Part shown: piece after piece, positions 13,843 through 19,436 of the stretch
Layout of the letters: each line of letters starts with the position of its first letter
Numbering within the stretch: the stretch's first letter is position 1
Source: CG1-02-33-12 sp964403775
GTDB taxonomy: Archaea > Nanobdellota > Nanobdellia > Woesearchaeales > CG1-02-33-12
Reading direction: 5' to 3'
Assembly (NCBI GenBank): GCA_964403775.1
Contig: CAYOHL010000009.1
Location: 1 to 19,436 of the forward strand
DNA: 19,436 nt
Made by a program: the position numbers and the translations under genes
Notes under the pieces: generated by a model
What the model was told of the DNA's origin: nothing
Databases searched by the model: none
The model's input: only the letters and a program-made list of their open reading frames with translations

Positions 13843-16434
13843 ATGATTGAAGTTAAGGAAAAACTGAATACTGAAGAAGAAATAGTTAATGTAATGAATC
13901 CTCTTGTAAAGAAGTGGTTTTTTTCAAGGTTTAGGGAGTTTTCCCTGCCGCAGCTTTACGGAATAATGGAGGTGCATTCCCGCTCAAATGTGCTTATATC
14001 AGCTCCTACAGGAGCAACAAAAACACTGACTGCTTTTTTGTCAATTTTGAATGAGCTGGTTGATTCTGCTGAAAAGGGAATTTTGCAAGATAAGGTTTAC
14101 TGCGTTTATGTATCGCCTTTAAAGGCATTAAATTATGATATTGAGGTTAATTTAAGGGAGCCATTAAAGGAAATTGAAGAAATTGCAGGAAAAAAACTCG
14201 GGATAAGGATTGCGGTAAGGACAGGGGATACAACAGCTTCAGAAAAATCAAAGATGCTGAGAAAGCCGCCCCATATTCTCATTACAACCCCTGAATCATT
14301 GGCAATTGTTTTATCAGCTGTAAGGTTTAGAGAATTATTAAGAGAAGTTGACTGGTGTATTATAGACGAGATTCATGCACTTGCTGAGAATAAGCGTGGA
14401 GTTCACCTGTCATTGAGCCTGGAAAGACTGCAAAGATTGTCTGAGTATATATGCAGGGTTGGCTTGAGCGCAACAATAAGCCCATTGGATGAGATTGCAA
14501 AATTCCTTGTTGGCTTTGAAAATGAAAAGCCAAGAGACTGCAAGATTGTTAATGTCCAATTCATAAAAAAAATGGATTTAAAGGTTTTAAGTCCTGTTCC
14601 TGATTTGATAAACATAACACACGAGAATATGCAGAACGCAATGTACAGCCTTATTGACAAATTAATACAAGATCACAAAACAACATTGATTTTCACTAAC
14701 ACAAGGTCTGCAACTGAGAGGGTTGTTGACCACCTTAAAGAGAGTTTCCCAAAGAATTATACTGAGAATATTGGCGCTCACCATGGCTCTTTGTCTAAAA
14801 CCCATAGGAGGGATATTGAAAACAGGTTAAGACAAGGAAAGCTTAAAGTCGTTGTTTCAAGCACTTCTTTGGAGCTTGGCATAGATATTGGCTATGTTGA
14901 CCTGGTTATACTCCTCGGCTCCCCAAAGTCAGTTGCCCGGGCTTTGCAGAGATGCGGTCGTTCTGGTCATAAGCTGCATGATATATCCAAAGGCAGGATA
15001 ATAGTTCTTGATAGGGATGACTTGGTTGAATGTTCTGTTTTGTTAAAATCAGCTATAGAGGAAAAGATTGATAAGATTCATATTCCAAAAAACTGCCTTG
15101 ATGTCCTTGCACAGCATGTTTATGGAATTGCAATAGCCCAGAAAATAAATATTAATGAGTTATTTTCATTGATAAAAAAAAGTTATTGCTTTAATGATTT
15201 AAAGAGAGTTGATTTCAATGAAGTTATAGAGTATCTTGCAGGAAGATATGTCTCTCTTGAAGACAGGCACATATATGCAAAAATTTGGCATGACAAGGAA
15301 ACAGGCATGATTGGAAGGCGCGGAAGGCTTGCCAGGGTCACATACATGACAAACATCGGCACAATACCAGATGAGACATTTATCACTGTAAAGCTTGGTG
15401 AGCAGACAATCGGAAAGATAGATGAGGCTTTTTTGGAGAAAATGAGAAGAGGAGATGTTTTTGTTCTTGGCGGAAACATGTATGAGTTTTTGTATTCAAA
15501 GGGAATGGTTGCTTATGTAAGCTCTTCTGTCAACAGGCCGCCGACAATTCCATCATGGTTTTCTGAGATGTTGCCATTAAGCTTTGACCTTGCATTAGAG
15601 ATAACTAAATTCAGGAGATATATGGAGGAAAAATTCTTAAAAAAGCAGAGCAAAAAAGAGATTATCAAGTTTATTAATGATTATCTTTATGTTGATGTGA
15701 ATGCTGCCAATGCAATATACAATTATTTTCAGGAGCAGTATTTCTATGCAGAGATTCCATCCATAAAAAAATTATTAGTTGAATCATACAGCGATGATAA
15801 CCTCAAGTATTGTATCTTCCACAGCCTTTATGGGCGCAGGGTAAATGATGTTTTATCAAGGGCTGTTGCCTTTGCAATTTCACGTGTTCAGCACAGGGAT
15901 GTTGAGATAGGCATAAGCGATAATGGGTTTTACATAAGCTCTGAAAAGGGCATAAATGGAATAAAGGCATTAAAGCTTTTAAAGCAAGAAAAACTTGAGC
16001 TGGTTCTTAATATGGCAATTGACAAGACAGAGGTTTTGAAAAGAAGGTTCAGGCACTGTGCAGCTCGTGCTTTAATGATATTAAGAAGTTATAATGGCAG
16101 AAAAATGAGGGTTGGAAGGCAGCAGGTCTCATCTATGATTTTAATGAATGCTGTAAAAAGGATATCCCCTAATTTTTCCGTTTTAAAAGAGGCAAGGCGT
16201 GAGGTGCTGCAGGATTTGATGGATATTGAAAATGCAAAGCTTGTTTTAAAGCAGATAGAGGATAAAAAAATCAAGATAAAGCAGATAACAACAGATATTC
16301 CATCACCATTTGCACTTAATCTCGTTATGCAGGGTCATTTAGATGTCATGAGAATGGAAGACAAGATGGAATTCTTAAGAAGAATGCACCAGATGACTCT
16401 TGCAAAGATTGGATTGGAATATAGGATGGATTAA
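13843..16434 (+). CDS. lhr: Lhr-family superfamily 2 DNA/RNA helicase
   Basis: The 863-aa product (867 from ATG 13831) has all SF2 motifs of an archaeal Lhr-type helicase. Motif I is APTGATKT (54-61). Motif II is DEIH (175-178), motif III LSAT (208-211), motif IV TLIFTNTRSATERV. Motif V is STSLELGIDIG and motif VI QRCGRSGH (369-376). A long C-terminal winged-helix and Lhr-specific region of about 450 residues follows. The Walker A is unusual: the Gly that normally precedes the Lys is Thr. The family unwinds DNA and RNA-DNA hybrids in repair or replication-restart roles. The stop is one base before the phosphoesterase start, so the two form an operon. Confidence 0.92.
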   Translation: MIEVKEKLNTEEEIVNVMNPLVKKWFFSRFREFSLPQLYGIMEVHSRSNVLISAPTGATKTLTAFLSILNELVDSAEKGILQDKVYCVYVSPLKALNYDIEVNLREPLKEIEEIAGKKLGIRIAVRTGDTTASEKSKMLRKPPHILITTPESLAIVLSAVRFRELLREVDWCIIDEIHALAENKRGVHLSLSLERLQRLSEYICRVGLSATISPLDEIAKFLVGFENEKPRDCKIVNVQFIKKMDLKVLSPVPDLINITHENMQNAMYSLIDKLIQDHKTTLIFTNTRSATERVVDHLKESFPKNYTENIGAHHGSLSKTHRRDIENRLRQGKLKVVVSSTSLELGIDIGYVDLVILLGSPKSVARALQRCGRSGHKLHDISKGRIIVLDRDDLVECSVLLKSAIEEKIDKIHIPKNCLDVLAQHVYGIAIAQKININELFSLIKKSYCFNDLKRVDFNEVIEYLAGRYVSLEDRHIYAKIWHDKETGMIGRRGRLARVTYMTNIGTIPDETFITVKLGEQTIGKIDEAFLEKMRRGDVFVLGGNMYEFLYSKGMVAYVSSSVNRPPTIPSWFSEMLPLSFDLALEITKFRRYMEEKFLKKQSKKEIIKFINDYLYVDVNAANAIYNYFQEQYFYAEIPSIKKLLVESYSDDNLKYCIFHSLYGRRVNDVLSRAVAFAISRVQHRDVEIGISDNGFYISSEKGINGIKALKLLKQEKLELVLNMAIDKTEVLKRRFRHCAARALMILRSYNGRKMRVGRQQVSSMILMNAVKRISPNFSVLKEARREVLQDLMDIENAKLVLKQIEDKKIKIKQITTDIPSPFALNLVMQGHLDVMRMEDKMEFLRRMHQMTLAKIGLEYRMD

Positions 16435-16435
16435 G

Positions 16436-17164
16436 ATGATACAAGGAATTGAAATAATTGATTTAGGGCTTCTGCTTAAGAATGAGAAGCTTCTTGTACT
16501 ATCAGACTTCCATATTGGCTATGAGGAAGCACTTAACAAGCAGGGCATCTTGGTTCCAAAGTTTCAGTTCGGGGATGTGATTAAAAGGTTAGGCAGGATA
16601 TTTTCTGAATTAAAGAGGAGGAAAATAAATCTTGAGAAGATAATAATAAACGGCGATGTAAAGCACGAGTTCGGCAAGATATCAGAGCAGGAGTGGAGAG
16701 AAACATTAAGGTTATTGGATTTTCTGGCAGGGCAATGCAAAGAGATAATCCTTGTAAAGGGCAACCATGACACTATTATTGGGCCGATTGCAAAGAAAAG
16801 AAATGTAAGAATAGCTGGTTATTGCCTGATTAAGGATATTCTGATTGTCCACGGCCACAAGATTCCTGATAAAGGGCTTTTGAAAAAAGCAAAAACAATA
16901 ATAATCGGCCATGAGCATCCTGCTGTCTCATTAAAAGAGGGTATGAAGACAGAAAAATTCAAATGCTTCTTAAAAGGAAAATACAAAGGAAAAAGCATGG
17001 TTGTTATGCCCTCTTTCTGCCTTGCAACAGAAGGCACTAACGTCTTAAGTGAGAAACTATTGAGTCCATTCCTTAACCAAGACATAAGCAACTTTGAAGT
17101 TTTTGTTGTGGCTGATAAGGTTTATGGTTTCGGAAAATTAAAGAATTTGGCTCAGCCTTTGTAA
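16436..17164 (+). CDS. Lhr-linked metallophosphoesterase (COG1407/ICC-like)
   Basis: The 242-aa product is a calcineurin-type phosphoesterase with the full metal-binding set: DFHIG (24-28), NGDVKHE (72-78), GNHD (109-112), HGH (139-141) and GHEHP (158-162). Such enzymes hydrolyse phosphodiesters in nucleic acids or nucleotides using two metals. The family is repeatedly found beside Lhr helicases, and here it starts one base after the lhr stop. An in-frame ATG at 16400 would lie inside lhr; ATG 16436 is chosen because the first beta strand follows directly. The last 13 bp overlap the convergent XRE-CBS gene. The exact substrate cannot be read from sequence. Confidence 0.9.
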   Translation: MIQGIEIIDLGLLLKNEKLLVLSDFHIGYEEALNKQGILVPKFQFGDVIKRLGRIFSELKRRKINLEKIIINGDVKHEFGKISEQEWRETLRLLDFLAGQCKEIILVKGNHDTIIGPIAKKRNVRIAGYCLIKDILIVHGHKIPDKGLLKKAKTIIIGHEHPAVSLKEGMKTEKFKCFLKGKYKGKSMVVMPSFCLATEGTNVLSEKLLSPFLNQDISNFEVFVVADKVYGFGKLKNLAQPL

Positions 17165-17712
17165 AGTGCTCTGAGCATGTCTGACTTTGTTATCACGCCT
17201 GCTGGTTTTCCGTCCTCAGCAACCAGCACAATAGGATAATATTTTAGTAGGCCAGAAATAATGCTTGTGGATGTTTTTTTGGAAACAATCGGCGGGCAGT
17301 CCTGCATTATGTCTTTTATGGTTAATTTTTTTATTTCTTCTGGTTTTTTGCTTGAAATTAAGTCCAGAATAGTGCTTTCAGAAACAAGGCCAACAACATT
17401 TTTTTTGCTGAAAACAGGAAGCTGTGATATCTCGTGTTTCTTCATCTTGTTTGTTGCACTTGTTATATTGCCATCAGCGTTCACATAAATTATCCTTTTA
17501 GTCATAATATCCCCTGCCTTTAGTTCATTTTTGTTGCCTAATTCCTGCAGGACATCAAATATTTTCTTTGCTTTTGTGAAAGAAGGGTCTATCCTCTTTG
17601 ATTCTATCTTGGCTACTAATGACTGGGAAACATGTGCTTTCCTGGCCAGCTCAAATTGGGTAAGCCCGGTCTTTTTTCTTATTTTTTTTATCTCATCCAG
17701 TTCAAAAGGCAT
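17152..17712 (-). CDS. XRE-type HTH transcriptional regulator with two CBS domains (COG3620-like)
   Basis: From ATG 17712 the protein is 186 aa. The N-terminus MPFELDEIKKIRKKTGLTQF and onward to about residue 60 is an XRE helix-turn-helix (TQFELARKAHVSQSLVAKIE). A pair of CBS domains follows: one begins at DIMTKRIIYVNADGNI and ends near VVGLVSESTILD, the second begins at DIMQDCPPIVSKKTS and ends GVITKSDMLRALY. CBS pairs bind adenine nucleotides, so ligand-controlled DNA binding is a reasonable inference. The frame extends 15 codons to ATG 17757, but a TATA element inside that extension is 24 nt before ATG 17712. The gene follows the prepilin peptidase on the same strand, and its 3' end overlaps the phosphoesterase gene. 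Confidence 0.9.
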   Translation of the reverse strand: MPFELDEIKKIRKKTGLTQFELARKAHVSQSLVAKIESKRIDPSFTKAKKIFDVLQELGNKNELKAGDIMTKRIIYVNADGNITSATNKMKKHEISQLPVFSKKNVVGLVSESTILDLISSKKPEEIKKLTIKDIMQDCPPIVSKKTSTSIISGLLKYYPIVLVAEDGKPAGVITKSDMLRALYKG

Positions 17713-17730
17713 ATTGGTTAAAGAATACAG

Positions 17731-17741
17731 CTTATATTTAT
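17731..17741 (-). promoter_or_regulatory. TATA box of the XRE-CBS regulator
   Basis: On the - strand this reads ATAAATATAAG, centred 24 nt before ATG 17712. It supports a leaderless transcript from the internal ATG over the longer frame. Confidence 0.55.
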
Positions 17742-17778
17742 TAGTTTTCTTTTTCATAAAAGCAGCAAGAATTTATTC

Positions 17779-18636
17779 CTAAATGAATAATAAGAGCCAG
17801 TTGCCAAACCAAAGCGTTATAATAAAAGCCATTAAGAAGCTCGGAACAAAGGGTATGCCCTCTTTTATTAAGACTTTTTTTATCATGCCTTTTCTCTTTA
17901 AATTTATCAATTGTTTTATCTGTTTTTTTTCAATACCTAAATCCTTTGGACCGCAGATTCTTTTTTTCTCGATAATAATATTTTTTGCAATCCAATCGCC
18001 TTCTGTAAGCTTTTCAGGCTCAATATATTTAAGGAGGCATGTCTTCTCAACTGACTTAACAAATATTGATATGTAGTAAATCAATATTGAGGAAAAAACA
18101 AGGATAACCAAAAAAAACCTTATCATCGGCATATCTGCAAAAAATGCAGACAAAAGAATAGCTAGAGATATTATTAACAAAAATCTTCTTGTTTTAGCTG
18201 ATTTTTTTATCCTTGCCATAAAATCAGCTGAAAACCTATTTTTGTTCTTAAATGCCAATGCAATGCTCCATAAAAGCCCGTATACTGACCCTATTATTAT
18301 TATATTAATCCAGAAAATAACAAGAAAAGGCATTTCCATAAAATTAAAATTCAGGCCAATCACTGCTCCAAGGCCCATCAGAAGCTTGCTGTCTCCACCG
18401 CCCCACTGTGCAGAATAAAACATGAGGTTTGCTATTATAAAAAACACAAAAAATCCTGCTAATCCATATAAGAGAAAGCTAAAGTCAGCTAATGCAACAG
18501 AATAAATAAGCCTTGAGCCAAGCCCAAAAATGATAAGGCCGTAGTTAAGCCAGTCCGGCACTTCCCTTGTCTTAATGTCTGTTATGCTTGCAATAATCAG
18601 GCTTATGAAAGCTGTGACATTAGATAACAAAAACAT
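17779..18636 (-). CDS. A24 family prepilin/preflagellin peptidase
   Basis: The 285-aa multi-spanning membrane protein carries the two aspartates of an A24 aspartic peptidase: Asp20 in DIKTREVPDW, right after the first transmembrane helix, and Asp82 in GGGDSKLL. These enzymes cut class III signal peptides of archaellins and type IV pilins on the cytoplasmic face. Additional transmembrane helices are at about 56-76, 103-127, 150-190 and the final 20 residues. An inserted cytoplasmic segment of about 70 residues (around 195-265, EPEKLTEGDWIAKNI) sits before the last helix, making the protein longer than minimal PibD/FlaK types. No pilin or archaellin gene is in the window. Confidence 0.88.
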   Translation of the reverse strand: MFLLSNVTAFISLIIASITDIKTREVPDWLNYGLIIFGLGSRLIYSVALADFSFLLYGLAGFFVFFIIANLMFYSAQWGGGDSKLLMGLGAVIGLNFNFMEMPFLVIFWINIIIIGSVYGLLWSIALAFKNKNRFSADFMARIKKSAKTRRFLLIISLAILLSAFFADMPMIRFFLVILVFSSILIYYISIFVKSVEKTCLLKYIEPEKLTEGDWIAKNIIIEKKRICGPKDLGIEKKQIKQLINLKRKGMIKKVLIKEGIPFVPSFLMAFIITLWFGNWLLLFI

Positions 18637-18657
18637 CTTGGTAAAAAAAATTAGAGA

Positions 18658-18669
18658 CCTATATTTAAA
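18658..18669 (-). promoter_or_regulatory. TATA box of the prepilin peptidase
   Basis: On the - strand this reads TTTAAATATAGG, centred about 28 nt before ATG 18636. No ribosome-binding site separates them, consistent with a leaderless transcript. Confidence 0.5.
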
Positions 18670-18700
18670 CTTTGTGAGAAAAAATCTTTTTAAACAAAAA

Positions 18701-18710
18701 GGTTTATAAA
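18701..18710 (+). promoter_or_regulatory. TATA box of the cis-prenyltransferase-like gene
   Basis: GGTTTATAAA is centred about 28 nt before ATG 18734, the leaderless spacing. Together with the - strand element at 18658-18669 it forms a compact divergent promoter of under 100 bp. Confidence 0.55.
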
Positions 18711-18733
18711 GTTCTTTATCATGTAGTAGCTAT

Positions 18734-19436
18734 ATGTTCAAAAAGATAGCTGATATCCTAAAAGCAAGGGAAAAAATCCGTATAACCAAGGCAGATATGC
18801 CTAGGCATATAGCCATTGCAATGGAAAAAGAGCCAAAGCCTATGCATACTATAAATTTAGAAGACATGTACAATAAAAGAGCTAGCCTTATAAAAGACCT
18901 TATGAATACCCAAATAAAATTTAATATCCCTATTATGACAATCTTTCTCCTGTCTGTTAATGCAAAGAACTCTGAAATTTTTTCATTTCTGGTGGATGAC
19001 CTGGCTAAATTCTTCAATAAACTTATTGAAGATAAAATGATATTTAAAGAGCAGATAAAGGTTTCTATTCTTGGAAAATGGTATGATCTGCCTGAGCGGA
19101 TAGTAAACCCAATAAAGGAGATAATAGAGTCCACAAAAGATTATGACAGGTTCTTCCTTAATTTCTGTGTGAATTATGACGGCCATGAAGAGATAGCTGA
19201 TGCATGCAGGCTTATTGCAAGGCAGATAAAAGCAGAAAAAATTGATCCTGAATCAGTAAACAGCCAGCTGATAAAGGAAAACCTTTATTCATCATATTTT
19301 ATATCTCCTGATTTAATAATAGAAAACAGCAAGGAATTTTCAGGGCTTTTGCTTTGGGACTCAAAAGACTCTATGATTTTTTTTACAGATAAGCAATGGC
19401 CTGACTTTACAAAAACAGGTTTATTTAGGGCAATTG
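18734..19436 (+). CDS. Degenerate cis-prenyltransferase (undecaprenyl diphosphate synthase-like), 3' end outside window
   Basis: The frame runs open for 234 codons to the window end. It keeps the scaffold of the UppS/cis-prenyltransferase family: RHIAIAM at the first strand, IPIMTIFLLSVNAKN in place of the usual LTLYAFSxEN, FCVNYDGHEEIADACRLIA for the NYGGR-EI helix, then SPDLII, LLLWDS and FFTDKQWPDF. The catalytic signature is lost: the DGN aspartate block reads MEKEPKP, the following GH-x-G block is absent, and the C-terminal RTSGE-x-R motif reads ENSKEFSG, so both substrate-binding arginines are gone. It is probably a non-catalytic partner or a diverged enzyme. The start is supported by the TATA box 28 nt upstream. 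Confidence 0.82.
   Translation, partial: MFKKIADILKAREKIRITKADMPRHIAIAMEKEPKPMHTINLEDMYNKRASLIKDLMNTQIKFNIPIMTIFLLSVNAKNSEIFSFLVDDLAKFFNKLIEDKMIFKEQIKVSILGKWYDLPERIVNPIKEIIESTKDYDRFFLNFCVNYDGHEEIADACRLIARQIKAEKIDPESVNSQLIKENLYSSYFISPDLIIENSKEFSGLLLWDSKDSMIFFTDKQWPDFTKTGLFRAI

Overview
This window is archaeal. It contains split RNA polymerase genes in archaeal order (rpoH, rpoB'', rpoB', rpoA', rpoA''), followed by a ribosomal L30e gene, a short two-KH NusA and ribosomal S12. It also has a C1-G72 tRNA-Tyr, bulge-helix-bulge (BHB) tRNA introns and TATA boxes about 24-29 nt upstream of many starts. The DNA is AT-rich, genes are tightly packed, and several ribosomal and NusA proteins are short. 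Together with the intron-rich tRNAs, this suggests a DPANN-type lineage (Woesearchaeota/Pacearchaeota-like); that placement is inference, not proof.

Layout. 57-2531: a full-length Rad50 ATPase on the + strand. 2555-2737: a tRNA-Pro(GGG) gene with two introns, a 13-nt one in the anticodon loop and a 96-nt one inside the T-loop. Imperfect structured repeats of about 107-113 bp begin inside the second intron and run on to about 2942, copying the tRNA 3' exon. 3024-4466: a secreted or membrane-anchored beta-sandwich protein. 4526-4648: tRNA-Tyr with an intron. A probable small zinc-binding ORF lies on the - strand (4672-4878). 5120-5340: tRNA-Asp with an 18-nt T-loop intron, then tRNA-Lys with a 15-nt anticodon-loop intron.

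5364-13748 is one dense + strand transcription/translation operon: rpoH, rpoB2, rpoB1, rpoA1, rpoA2, rpl30e, nusA, rps12, with gaps or overlaps of a few bases. 13843-17164 is a second + strand unit pairing an Lhr-type superfamily 2 helicase with a COG1407-type metallophosphoesterase, a recurrent nucleic-acid-processing pair. Converging on it from the - strand are an XRE-CBS regulator (17152-17712) and, upstream of that, an A24 prepilin peptidase (17779-18636). Diverging from the peptidase at 18734 and running off the window is a cis-prenyltransferase homologue that has lost its catalytic signature.

The most unusual content is in the tRNAs. All four carry introns, five in total. Two introns interrupt the T-loop at the same place (59/60), and both fit a BHB with a 4-bp central helix and 3-nt bulges that restores a normal 7-nt T-loop. 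The repeat array that grows out of the tRNA-Pro intron, and the inactive-looking cis-prenyltransferase, are the other items most worth following up.
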